NCBI GenBank assembly: GCA_020746105.1
Contig: CM036618.1
Coordinates: forward strand, 112,041,308-112,105,307
DNA length: 64,000 nucleotides
Direction of reading: 5' to 3'
Source: Trogon surrucura
Taxonomy: Eukaryota > Chordata > Aves > Trogoniformes > Trogonidae
This document shows positions 23,991 to 36,250 of this stretch, in pieces; within the stretch, counting starts at the first letter, position 1; each line of letters begins with the position of its first letter. The notes beneath the pieces are model-generated. The model searched no databases, was not told the DNA's origin, and saw only the letters and a program-made list of their open reading frames with translations. Made by a program: the position numbers and the translations under genes.

Positions 23991-26587
23991 AAGCAAAGAA
24001 AAAGCCCTGTCAAGGCAGATCTTGGGCCACCTGTAATGGTCAGATACAGAGGACTACAGAAAAAAAGCATCTTGTAATATGTGGGAAGTTTTATTTAGCT
24101 GACCAAATCAGGATGCTGTTCTATGCTTTTCTGCATATGTTCTGTGCTTTTTCATGCATATGCCCAAAATTTAAACTAACAAATGTTCATCATGTACACA
24201 TATACATATAATAGCATGGAAGCAAACTGTTATCCTCAATTTTTGATTGTTATGACTCATTTTTTTGTTATCACTCACAGCTTTTCTCTTTAATTGTGCC
24301 TGTCACAATCTTGTTTAGAAGGAGTGCCCACCCAAAACAGTACTGCCACAAATAAATTGGTGGATAATGTTGCATAAGCATCAGAAGTGACAGAGGACTA
24401 TCAGCAAAGGGGTTAATTTTTTCAGTAAAGAGTGTCATGCCTTTAAACAGGTGTGTGACCCTGTAAAAGATCCTAGATATGAGCTTTAGGGTTTCAGAGA
24501 GGATATACTGGAGGGATCTGATAATGACCTTAGTGCTAGAGAGGCTTAAGGTTTTAGCATTAGAATAGTTACAGAGACCACAAATAAAGGATTTTAATGT
24601 TGGAACATCATAATAGAATTGAGTAATGTCAGAAAATGCCTTAAAAATCAAGACTGTATCACAAACTATGAAACTGAAAATGGATTAATCTGCATTTTCG
24701 GTTCATAATTGAAGAAGCCTTTGCAAATTCTGCTTGCCAGCAATAGTATTTCATTTTTAATTCAGTTAAATCTGATCTGTTGCAAGTTTAATTCAATGCC
24801 AGCCACGTGGGAGTTGTTTTGTATTGCCTTGTAAATGTTCTTTTTTGCTTCTTGTTTGTCTTCTGCAAAATTAAGTAGGTAATTCAAGATATAAATTCAT
24901 TTTGGTTACCTATTTCTGTAGGCTGTGAAAATGTCCTCCCAAAACCAGAGGCTGCCTAAGTGAAGACTGCTCTGTAACTATAGAAAACTAAACACAAACA
25001 TGATGATTTTTTTTCCCCCTTGTCTCAGTTTTTATTATTTATTAGACACCAGTTACCACAAACTCAGTGGAAGGATGGCTGAATCGCTACTTATGTGAAT
25101 TTTGGGCAACATAAAATAGGCTTGTACTAACTAACCCATATGAGAAAAACAACCAAACTTATTTCAGTACAGCTTATCTGTTCAATGGTTTTGCTTTTAT
25201 TTTGAGGGGGGAGCATTGGACGAGGAAGAAGGGAAAACATTGACTTTTAAAAAAGTAAATAGCCATAATTCATGTTTGCTCCCTCCTCCTTTTTTAAAAG
25301 TTGAAACCAGATCACCTGTAAAACACACTTTGAAATAGCTATGCCCTTTTTAGTACATTATCTAGAAGCTATACTGAGATCAGTTATCTATATAGCTTCT
25401 AGGTCTACACTGATGGTTTGGTTTTCTCTGAGTGGTTTGTGTTTTGTTTTGAGTTCTTCGGGGTTTTTTTTTGCGGAATAGGGTAAATTTGACCAAACAC
25501 TCTGAATAATTTAACAGCACATGATCATTAAAATTTAGAGGCAAACCGGAGGGTGGATGCACTATATAACAGCAAATACTGACATCGAGTGTCAGCAGTC
25601 TAGGTGGTAGCTTATTGATCTCACTGTACATATGAGACCACGGTTTGATTTCCCAGATCACCAGTTAACTTGAGAATTGAAACACATGGTAATTAGCAGC
25701 CAGTTTTCAGATCTCAGCATACTGAGCAAGCAAGATAGAATAGCTGTCTCTTGGGGAGATGGAAAAACAAGTGAAGGAAATTAGGGAGATGTTTCTGGAT
25801 TGCGTCTCGGGGAGGAACAAGCAAGTCTGTGATTTACAGTACCCATGGCTGAATTTCTACAATTTATGGCACTAGGGAACACTTTTTGTGAATACCATGA
25901 ACTTAAAAATTTCTGCACTTGTGCCCTGACAATATGATTTCATGAAACTGTAAACATGTTTTATCCGTGTTACTTTATCACACCAAGACAGGTCTGAACT
26001 ATTTATTTATGTGTTGACTACAACAGCATGCCAGGATCCCTATCACCAAATATTCAGGGGAATGTTTGAAAGGTGCTGCCAGGCCAAGTCCATCACAGTG
26101 ATTCACTTCTGCTTTCTGTTTCAGAGCTTCAGTGGGACTCTGGTAAACCTGCAGCTTGCATGCTCAGGTTACACTTCACTGACTGTGAAAATTTGAAGTG
26201 CCATTTGGGATCCTGACCTTATTGAAGCTATTGGAAGCTTCACCACTGACTCATTTGGACCAGAAGTTTTCACATTGTATACGCAATCATATGAATATGA
26301 TATGAATGAGAAAATCCTTCTTTATTTTTAATTTTCTTGTAAGCCAAAACGGGTTCTTACAGTAAGCCAGGACTGCCATGACCCTGCCCCAATCCATTAC
26401 TACAAGGTGCTTTCACATCAGACAGATGTGCAAGAGGCATCTTCAAGCCAGTCCTAAGGGGTAGGTAGTCCCTCTGCTGAGTGTATATCCTGAATCCTCT
26501 GAAAAGAGGGTTTAAAAAATGGAAAATGTAACAAAATAATGAAATTCTGTGAATGAATTTAGTACTGGGAATTTGGGGGCATTGTTT
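23991..26587. other. Unique non-coding DNA
   Basis: No supported gene. A 126-codon minus frame (24271-24651) reads as a Leu/Ile/Ser-rich low-information protein with no recognised motif or splice sites, and I regard it as chance. Confidence 0.5.
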
Positions 26588-26615
26588 CCCCCCCCCCCCC
26601 CCCCCCCCCCCCCCC
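26588..26615. repeat. Homopolymer run of 28 cytosines
   Basis: An uninterrupted C28 (G28 on the other strand) lies in otherwise AT-rich sequence, with a G5 about 10 bp upstream (26574-26578). G runs of this length can form quadruplexes and are hard to sequence, so the true length is uncertain. Minus-strand open frames across it that encode poly-glycine are artefacts. Confidence 0.95.
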
Positions 26616-28124
26616 AAGGTGTATGTTGGTATATAATTTGAAAGGAACTGTGACTTACAGGGGGAAACATTTTTTTGAAATGCTCTAACTTGGTTTTCAC
26701 AGATTCTGAAATTTTTTGTACTGCCTGCTTGCCTATGCTGTCTAATTCTGAAGCTCTACATCTCTTGAAACTTATCCAATTATATTTTGATGTATAAACA
26801 CTTGCCTGATTGCTCTGCATCCTCGTTTGCCTGTGTGATGGATTGAATGTATGGCAGCTGTCCCCAGAGGCCATCCTGAAAATAAGATGTTGCAACTCAT
26901 GAGTTTATCCAAGTGAATAGAACTGAAAATATCTCATAAGTACACAGAAACTGATTTTTTTTTTTTATTGTTTCTTGCTAGTAAAGAGAGATTAAGATGC
27001 AATAATGTCAGTCACATAGGGGAAACTTCTTTAAACACCTGAGCTCGTTATAAAAATGTGGAAGTTAGGACACGCATTGTGTACTGATAGCAGAATGTCA
27101 CCATGGACACCAACACACAAAAGTCAAATACGATGAAGGAGAGAAAAGGGAAAGAGGAGAAGATGTAGTATCCATGACAACAAGTGGCAAAGAATAAGAC
27201 TCTAAAAAGTTGAAATCCCAGTGCTTGTCTATGTTATTAAAATGAAATTTGCCAAGTTAGATACATACACAATATTATTTCTGTGCAGCTGGATTTTGTG
27301 CAAGTTGTCAGTGTCAGACAGGTACAAAGACAGTTCAAATGGTGCATGGATCTTTTCTATTGTATTTTTATATGCCTGGAGTGATATTTATGAAACCAAA
27401 CTGCATCTGAGTGAGCAGTGAAGATCAGATCCGGTTATCTATCTGTGCACATATGTATATACATAAACCTGTCCTTAATGTCTGTGTTGGCTAATGATGT
27501 AATACAGCACATAGCAAATGCATATGACAGCCTGTAATCTGATATGGTTCAGCATGACCTGAAGTAAAACAGTGTGATATGAGGAGATGAGTTGGATGCA
27601 TTTTTCTTCCGACATACCAGGACCTTGCCTTTTGGAGCTTGAGTATGCAGTCTGAAGTGAGTACAACGGACAGAGAATGAGTGACAGGATAAGTGCTTGT
27701 GTTATCTGACGTCCAGAGAGTACTATGTGTTTCTGCCTCTATGAAATATTTTGGGCTACTCTACATGTATCCAAATGAAGCTGCTTTGTATTTGCTACAT
27801 CACATTTGATTTGACTTACTGGAGCTCTAACATGTAGTTCATGTAATATTGTAATGCCTTCTTGAAGGGAATGTTCTTTGGAACAAGAACTGATATTGAA
27901 TATATCATTGCAGAATTTGTTGCCTAAAACACAACTCCTAAGAAGAAAGCATTCTTGTACAAGCAGAAACGAGATTTTTTTTTTTTTTTAAGTTACATTC
28001 CATTTTATTATAGAAGTATTTGGAAATACTGTTTAATATAAAGAGTGAAAAAAAATATGTTATTTTGTAATTCAGGAATATGAAACAATGCTACCCAAAA
28101 TATTGGTGAATATATGCTTATATA
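26616..28124. other. Unique AT-rich non-coding DNA
   Basis: Nothing recognised apart from short T runs (near 26955 and 27975). Confidence 0.55.
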
Positions 28125-28454
28125 CCTTACAGCAGCCTTCTAGTACTTTAAGGGGACCTAAAGAAAAGATGGGGAGAGACTACCACAGAGTGCAGTAATA
28201 GGATGAGGGGTAGCAGCTTCAAACCGAAAGAGGGTAGATTTAGATTAGACGTTAGGAACAAGTTCTTCACTGTGAGGGTGATGAGACACTGGAACAGGTT
28301 GCCTGAGGAAGTTGTGGATGCCTCGTTCCTGGGAATGTTCCAGGTCAGGCTGCATGGGGCTTTGTGTAACCCAGACTAGTGGGAGGTGTCCCTGGAGTTG
28401 GAACTAGGTGATCTTTAAGGTCCCTTCCAACCCAAACCAGGCTGTGATTCTATG
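28125..28454 (+). mobile_element. CR1 LINE 3' end, sense orientation
   Basis: It starts CCTTACAGCAGCCTTCTAGT and continues with GGATGAGGGGTAGCAGCTTC, GGTAGATTTAGATTAGACG, GTTCTTCACTGTGAGGGTG, ACTGGAACAGGTTGCC, GATCTTTAAGGTCCCTTCC and AACCCAAACCAGG. It ends with TGTGATTCTATG at 28443-28454. This is the same CR1 subtype as the copy at 38196-38656 and distinct from the subtype at 4413 and 48577. No intact coding remains. Confidence 0.94.
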
Positions 28455-29628
28455 CTGTTCTCTCATACCCAGTGAGAGCTCGTATTCCCAGACAGAACAG
28501 AACTTAGGAGCATTTCAATGCCGAGAGCAGTTCAAATGCCTACCTGTGTCCCTGCACGAGCTAGTTCCAAAGCCCGTTCAAATCAGAGGACAAAATCGAA
28601 TGTCTTTGACTGGAATTTTGTTAAAGCCTTAGAAGACATGCACATTTGTGAAAGAGACGTAATTGGTGGGTGGAATCCAAATAGTCTCTTGAAAACAGCA
28701 TTAAATTAGATTTTTATGTTGACTCCATGTTATAAATACATTGTATAAGTTCCACTATAGAAATATGTTTAACTATGCTTCTTTTATTTATATCTACTTG
28801 TAACAGGAATGATAAAGACATACCAATTCAGGGGAAAAAACAGAGAAAGTAGCAAGAGATTTAGGGCAAATACAAATTTTTAAAAATGTGATTGCAAACA
28901 TCTATCTATTCCCTAATAGTTTTATAATTCAATGAGTTTTTTAAAGTCACAGAAAAGAGCAGTTTTCTTTTGAAATAATGTCTGAAGTTAACACATTTCT
29001 AATTATGAATCCTAGTCTAGTTGCACTACACAGATTTAACTGGCCCATATCAAGTGTTTACTTTGATGGAAGTTCTCAGAAAAATAGTCAGGAATCACAA
29101 GATGTGGAGTTAGTAATTCAAAAGTTGCTTCTAGAACCGTATATGTATTGTTCATATTTAATAAAGCTTTTATATGTTCCTTGAATAGCCAACATAATGA
29201 GATTCGAAGAGGTGTGGAAGTGAAATACTAAAGTGTAGGAAACTGAATGAAATGCAAGATTTATAGAGAGCATATGAAAAGGAAGAAAAATGAAATGAAA
29301 GAGTAACAGCAATATTAGTGAAATTAATTCCTGAAACAAGGAAGAATAACTTTTTAGAAGTTGCGGTAATGATGTTTTAGCAACCACAGGAGAAGACTGG
29401 AAACATCATAGTGAAATCTGGGATAAATTCTCCTTCATTTTGAGTTAAGACAATGAATAAGAGACAAATACTAGTCTCGTATAATTTCCCAAACCACCTA
29501 AAAATGAGTTTATATCTTCAGTAAAACTAGCTCGGAAGACCTTTGTATAATTGATTTAGAGGGATATACCTTTATTTTTTCACAGTAATGAATGTGCAGA
29601 TCTCAAAGCTAGGTCACTGACTTGCCTA
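28455..29628. other. Unique non-coding DNA
   Basis: No gene or repeat recognised. Frames of 60-90 codons on both strands show no motif. Confidence 0.55.
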
Positions 29629-29880
29629 GATTGGAAAAAACCTTTAAAATCAAGTCCAGTCATTAACTTAACGCTTACAGGTCCTTGATTAAACCATACA
29701 CTTAAGAACTATGTCTACTCAACTCTTAAATACGTCCAGGGATGGGGACTCCATCACTCCCTTAGGCAACCCATTCCAATGCCTGATAACCCTTTCAGTA
29801 GTGAAATTCTTCCTAATACCTAACTTAAACCTCCCTTGGTGCAATTTGAGGCCATTTCCTCTTGTCCTTTTGTTTGTCAC
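29629..29880 (-). mobile_element. CR1 LINE 3' end, antisense orientation
   Basis: The reverse complement of a CR1 3' region. On + it shows GATTGGAAAAAACC, AATCAAGTCCAGTCATTAAC, TCCAGGGATGGGGACTCCAT, CATTCCAATGCCTGATAACC, TTTCAGTAGTGAAATTCTTC and GAGGCCATTTCCTCTTGTCC. The layout corresponds to the subtype seen in sense at 4413 and 48577. The copy is truncated within the 3' end of ORF2. Confidence 0.93.
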
Positions 29881-32800
29881 ACGTTGAATGTTGATAGAAT
29901 TACTGTGAATAAACTGAGAAAAAAAATATGAAAACTGAGATTTAAAATTAAACTTGATATTGAAAAGCTAATTGCTGTACTGATTGTGAATGCTTTGCTA
30001 CTAAAAAATATTTTGTATAGAGTTTGGGTTGTTTGGTAGTAATGACAACAGTAAGAAGTTTGTGTACTACATATTCAAGTCCTAATCCTGACACAGTTTT
30101 ATCCGTGATGAAGTCCACTGGGGTCTGTGAAATCTTGGTCAGTTAAACTTCTTTTGGGTCACAGCAGATGCCTGAGGCCAGGATTTCACCCACGTTCATA
30201 ACATGTGTGTTTGTATGCATATCCAAATCTAGGATAATCCACCGCTTCTAAGCAGTATTGCTTCCAGAAAAAAAAAAACCCTTATACAACCAACACAGTC
30301 AAATAATTCCAAGAAAATCATTGGCAGGAAGAGGCAGTTACTTGAAGGGAGAATGGGGGATAGTGGGAGATTACTAGGGACTTGGGGAGAAAGCAGCATT
30401 AAGCTTTATTCTAACGTCCTCTATTCCTCATCCTACAATTACAAAAATCACCACACTATTTCTATATAGTTTGGGGTTTTTTTACAACTATATAATGAGT
30501 TACAGACAAATATGTGCATGTGCGATTTCTTTGATTTACATTTTATTTGTTTAAAGATTGTGTTTATACTTAAATGTTCTTAAATCTTAACTCAATACCT
30601 AATTGTAGGCATATTCCATACCTAGTATAAATGTCTGAGTGTGGTTCAGCTCTTTTAGTGCTACTGTAATACAAAGCAATAAAAAGACAGCCACAGAGAT
30701 GTATGGAACCTGTCTTTTCTTTTTTTTTTTTTTTTCCTCAAGTATTTTAGGCATTTGAAAAGATTACCGTGTAATTCTAATTAGAATGTACAATTGCAGA
30801 GTAGAATTACAGGTACAATATAATTATATTTGAGATCTTTTTAAAATACTTCCTTCTCACTTTTTCTGTCTATTTTTAACTGAAAAGGAAACAAAAGGAT
30901 TACTGTCATCCTCCAACCTCTTCGTTTAAGTATAATCAGTAAGTGGTTGGGAGGGTGTCATCCAACCTGAAAATACATCGAGGGGGCTCTGTATGTATAC
31001 AAGTTTACCTCCCTCATGCCTCAAATATGCATAGTGAATGCAAATCAACAGCATTCTTTTGAACAACTACTGTTGCTTGTTGTACTTTACAGTTTGAAAA
31101 CTGAAGATAGCAAATTAGCAGCGTATTTGTAGTCCAGATATGTCTGCATACGTTCACTAGAACTATTCTTAGTATCTTTGGGTGATTTGTTTATATCCTT
31201 GATTTTTGCGCAAAGAATCGTTACATGAAGCCTTGATACTCTGATGAAAAGTCGTAGCTCCACGAGTGTGCAATGCCATACTGTGTAGCAGAAGTTCGAA
31301 ACACCTGTGTATGTGAGTCTGAACGTTAATTGGGAGCTTGTGGAGTTATACACATTTCACTGGTATGAACAGCCGGAAAGGAAATTTTTTTTGAATGTAC
31401 TTGAGTTTGCACTTTGTGAGATTTGCCATCAGAGGTTGTTTTCAACCATTTCCAGAGTGAATCCAATGTAAATGCTCCATCTCCCCTTGTTTAGGTTTCA
31501 TACAAGGGAAAGCTCTTGTTACAAAACTAAATATGTAATACAGAAGGCTTTGGTTTTTTAAGATTGTCAATTTATATTCTGTGATGGAGATATAATCAAG
31601 TCCAGTTTTGTGTGTGTTCAGTGGTCATTGTAAATATTTTTGACTTTAAAGTTTATGGAGGGAAACAAAATCTTTTTCAGTGCTGCAGTTTGGCTAAAAT
31701 AGTTCAGTATAACATCAAAGGAAAAAAAGTCCACATAATGTCATTTCTTTTTTACAAAAAGAGTTAATTCAGGTAGTCTAACAATGTCTAACACCATGAA
31801 GGTATATTGCAAAGATACCTCTTGTTCAATGTTAATATTGCAGAATAAAGTCCTGGCACAGTTTTCACTTCATAATGTTGCAGTTTGGGATATAGGTTGT
31901 GCATCTTATACATACAAAATATTATGTAGATCAGCCAAATGGCATTGAGGCAGGATCAGACCTTCTGCTCAAATGACTATATGACCATGTATATCTCTCG
32001 TTGTAAATACTGAGGTTGTCAAGCAGCAGGGAATCTGTGATTTATTTTTTTAAATCAATGCATTCAGGTAGATTTAAGACACTGCTTAGTACAATTTACA
32101 GCCTTTACTTTTGATGTATTTTATAGCCCCTTGTTTACAATGTGTTCACATCATCTTGTAAAAATACTAATGAAAGAACCTTTAGACTTATCTTTACAAG
32201 TATATACCAGCTTCCTTCACTTCTTCTGGGGCAAGCATTTGACAGTGTGATTTGAAAGGTCCTTTAAAGAAGAGTATTTTGTGAATGCATTTTGGATGGA
32301 GGTCTTTTTGGTACAAGAGAACGAACACCCAGAATAAGTAGCTAACCAGATTAGAGACAGAGGAGAATTGTGGAAGAAGAAGAAATAGAAGGAATCTTTC
32401 TTCCCAATAACAGACTTTTCCCGATGTTTTGAATGCAGATGGGATTAATGTGGCTGTATTTGTGGTCATGCTCCAGCATTACTAATTAGATCAGGATAGT
32501 TCCCAGAGGAAAGTGATTTTGGTTAACTGTTGAGACAGTCTGCAGACAGAGCATAAAGCTTTGTTTTGAAAAGCAGCGGGAGGAGTGGTTCTTTCTATTT
32601 GGTTTCTGTTCCATTTTGGACCCTAAGATCTGAAATGCACGGTAACAGCTCCTTGAATATGGAAGTTAAAATTCAGCTTAACAAAACAATAGAGTTCTGT
32701 TCTTAAAAATAGCTTTCCACATTTCGTATTTTAATTAGCGATTTAAAAGCAGACTGGTATCAGATAAGCAGGAAAGAGTAATTAATACACAAGGGGAAGC

Positions 32801-33468
32801 AGACGTGAACACAGGAAATAATTTTAGTCATAATTTCGGCTTGGAAAGCTTTCCTGATGTCTAGAAAACTAGATGAGACATATTTCTTCTTTGGTTTTAT
32901 AAATGAAACTTTTATCTTTTTTTTCTCTCCGTGATGTTCAATAATTCGCTTAAAGTTGTTCATACAGTGGGACAAAATTTCAGTGGCTCTAAATCCTAAT
33001 ACCTCTAGTAACTTCAGCACTGCAAAAATAGTTCACCTTATTGATTAACCTGTTGTTCTGTAAATAATCCCAGTTTATATGTTTAAGAATAAAATTTTTA
33101 AAAGACGAAGAGGCATGTTGATAGCACGAATACAGTGTATTTTATGTGGTTATGAATTATACAGTTTCTTATATTGCAAACCTTAAACTTTTCACATGAG
33201 ACTAGAAATCTAGTGGCAAACCACACAAGTGCATGTCTAAGGATGTGGCCAGAGATGCTGCTCTGACTGCAGCTGAACGGCTCACTAGATCACTGCCTTA
33301 GGTGGTTTGTTGCTGTCTCCTTTATACCTTCTGTCTTTGTAAGGTAGAATTTATCACCTTTTGGATCCGACAGCTTAACTATGCATTTGTTTCTCTCTCC
33401 TCCCATCTGTGAGCTTTTTGGTTAGTTGTTTGCTTTTTTTGTTGTTGTTCTTGTAAAAAAAAACTCAG
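29881..33468. other. Unique AT-rich non-coding DNA
   Basis: No supported gene. It includes a T run at 30718-30735. A C-box-like GTGATGA (30105-30111) and a D-box-like CTGA (30172-30175) were considered as a snoRNA and dismissed. Confidence 0.5.
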
Positions 33469-33535
33469 ACCATTTGACAGAACTGGAGCAGGCAGCGACT
33501 GCCTTATTTGCTGAAATACCATCTGATCTGCAGCG
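33469..33535 (+). other. Candidate 67-bp coding mini-exon
   Basis: A T-rich stretch (33433-33453) precedes CTCAG at 33464-33468. The next 67 bp read as the peptide HLTELEQAATALFAEIPSDL followed by Q and a split codon, ending CAGCG/GTAACC. Eight of about 22 codons begin with G, and the segment has GCG and CGG codons in a CpG-poor region, which is coding-like. Against it, a run of nine A separates the T tract from the AG, the donor is only fair, the frame stops two bases into the putative intron, and I do not recognise the peptide. A conserved non-coding element or chance is equally possible. Confidence 0.22.
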
Positions 33536-36185
33536 GTAACCTTCTAAGGGGAGCAACAAGCAACTGAGACTGAGCCATAACCCCTTAACACAGTAACCGT
33601 GCCAGAAATGTGCTTTGTTTGACCAAGTTCGTAAAGGAAAGAGTGAACTGAAATAGCGCGATGTGTACTGTGCAAGGTGTAAAGGTCTGGCACTGTATGT
33701 GTTAGAGAGTATAGAGCATAAGAATCAATCTGTAGACAAGTAATGTTCTTAATTTATATTGTTTCAGGACAGTATAAAATGTATCGAATGTGTATTTGTA
33801 TTCCTGTCTTCTGGATCAGAAAGGCAGATGTAGAACTTCTGCTCCGGTAAATGGGAAACGAATATTAGGAGGCAATTATCCTCAGGAAGGCCAGAAGACA
33901 TGCACTGTGAACGAATATATCAGCTGATGTTCAGAAACTTGCAAGTGATGTAGCTTGTCAAAACCCCCAACTCCTGGGTTCTCTTTTGTTTGTTTATTTG
34001 TTTCTGGGAAGGTGGTTTTCAGTTCAGCTTGAATCCGTGTTGAAGCAGAGGAGGCTACAATTCAGATTATCAGATATAATTTCTGTGGTCTAGCAAGTAT
34101 CTGCTGTAGTATGAAGGATTTAGGCTCAAATATATCTAAAATACAAGTGAATTTCTAAATTGATAGGATTCTTTCCTAGTTAATCTGTTCTATTTAGTCT
34201 TCACGGTTAAATAATAGTTTCCTATGCACATACCTGACTAGGTCCTGGAACTAGAGTAAATCTGTAGGAAAGCCTTCTCCATGTCGTCTCTCCTAATAAA
34301 GCAGAGGATTTGGCTATCCCTGACTGCCATAACCTTCTTGCTAGCTGATTCTGTGTGAATATGCATACATATGCTCGTGCAAACATCCTTTTTTTTGTTG
34401 GCTTTTCTTCCAGGGATCTGTGATACTTACAGTTGAGATCCTACCTGTGCCGAAATACGCAGTAAGAATTATTCCCACTTCTCTGTGTATTTTTTTTTTT
34501 TTTGCGGTTTTTCATGGCTATTACAAATAATTTTTACAACATATGTTTTAATAAGTGCTTCTCTGTTTGTTAGAACTTTTGCTTTTCTAGAAAATGGTGA
34601 GAATATAAAGAAAAAAAGGAAAATGATATTTCAGTGTAAGGTTTAAAAACAAGGCCCTTACCCAAAACTCACTGAAATCACATCTATCTGATTTCCAGCA
34701 AATCCTGAATATTCTTTGGACTTATTACAGTACCTCTGCTTTAGTATACATTTGTTCTTGATGCTGGTTGTCCACAGAGATGGTCATAATTTACTGAGGC
34801 AGATAAGCTAAAAGCATTGCATAAAACTCATGACTATTGGAAGCTATACGGAGAATACAAATCATGGACATTGAGGGACTTAAGCACAACTCTTCAGTGA
34901 TTCGTAAGTTGAGTGCTGTTCACTCTGTGAAGAGGGGAAATTTCATCCAAAGTCTTTACCAGACTTCCCTTCATCACTATCCAATTATTTGCAATTGCTA
35001 ATAAAGCTATCTGTCACTAGTCAAGCTTTGAAATGCTATCTTTATTAAAAACATATTTGTTTTTAATATAAGTGATACAATACTGGTTGCACTGAACGCA
35101 ACCAGTAACAACTGACTAATTATTTGAATTATGCCTTAAAAAGTAAGATTTGATTAATGCAATAGAGCATGAGCAGGATTTTTGGGTTTATTACCTCAAA
35201 CCCATTAATTCCTCTACAATTTCCTTTCTAATCAGAACACAGCATGGTTTCTACTGAAAATAATTGATTTTTTTTTAGCAAATCTTAATAGCACGGAGAA
35301 ATGCAATGATTACAAGAGAGAATGGAATGAGATTTATTTGGAAAATTGTCATACAGAGCATCAGTTTGTCTCTGAGACAGGAATATTTTGAAGGTAAATG
35401 ACGCCATGCATTCAAGAGTTAATTTTTCACTGTCAGATATTACAAATAAGTCTCCGGTACAGATCTCAATGGAAAAAAATACCTCATGTATTGACACTTG
35501 TTTAAGAATATGAATGTTGTAAAACTGTGGCTTTCACAGAAAATACTGCCATACAGTGTGGCAGACTTTGTAGATCTTCAGGATTCTTCTCACTCCCCAA
35601 AACGATTATGAAAACAAGCAATCGTCATGTCAAAACAAACAGTAACTGTCATTCATGTGCTAGCCACATTGATTATTTTCTGTTAATGTAAAAAAATTCA
35701 TTTCAACTTCTCTATTTATTTGTTCATCTTTAGAAATATAGTAAAATGGCTTGGCAATGAAACTGGCTTACCTTGCCAGGTATAATGGGATTTTGGTTCA
35801 TATAACAACACTAGAGTATAGCAAAGCCCTCCGGGTTTTAAAGTACTCTACCAGCTAAATCCTGGTTTTCATCCCATACAAGAAAGTACATCACAACAGG
35901 AAAAAATGCTCTCTTAAAAGTCAAGTAGCGATGTAATTAATCACAATCTATTCCAATAAATGATTTATAATATGCTAATACCAGCAGTACCATTTTTAAA
36001 ATTAGGAAAACCATGAAGAATTTTAGTTTTGATTCCTTTTTCAAATATAACTGTGCGCACCTGTGTAATGAGAAAATTATTTCAAGATTCCAAGCTAGAA
36101 GTGTGCAGTGAACTTGATAATGTGTGCTGCCTCTTACGTTTATATAGAGATATTGGCATGAGCTGAGCTTCTGCAAATTACCATG
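33536..36185. other. Unique non-coding DNA
   Basis: The first 150 bp keep a few CpGs (ACCGTGCC, GTTCGTAA, TAGCGCGATG). Otherwise nothing was recognised. A T run lies at 34490-34503. Confidence 0.5.
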
Positions 36186-36250
36186 CCTTGGGCAGGTAGT
36201 TGGAACAGATGGCCCAATGAGGTTCCTTCCAACCTGAATCATCCTGTGTC
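36186..36250 (+). mobile_element. Very short CR1 3' terminal fragment
   Basis: About 65 bp with GGCAGGTAGTTGGAACAGAT, GGCCCAATGAGGTTCCTTCC and AACCTGAATCATCCTGTGTC, equivalent to the last 65 bp of CR1 (TTGGACTAGATG...CCTTCCAACC...ATTCTATG). The terminus is degenerate, so this is an old, severely truncated copy. Confidence 0.82.

Noticed and set aside
24271..24651. 126-codon minus frame
   Set aside because: Low-information Leu/Ile/Ser-rich translation without splice signals or a recognisable family.
26512..26895. 127-codon minus frame with a poly-glycine stretch
   Set aside because: The glycines come from the C28 homopolymer, and the rest has no motif.
30105..30175. C/D-box snoRNA (GTGATGA ... 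CTGA)
   Set aside because: There is no complementary terminal stem and no clear C'/D' boxes. The spacing match is expected by chance.
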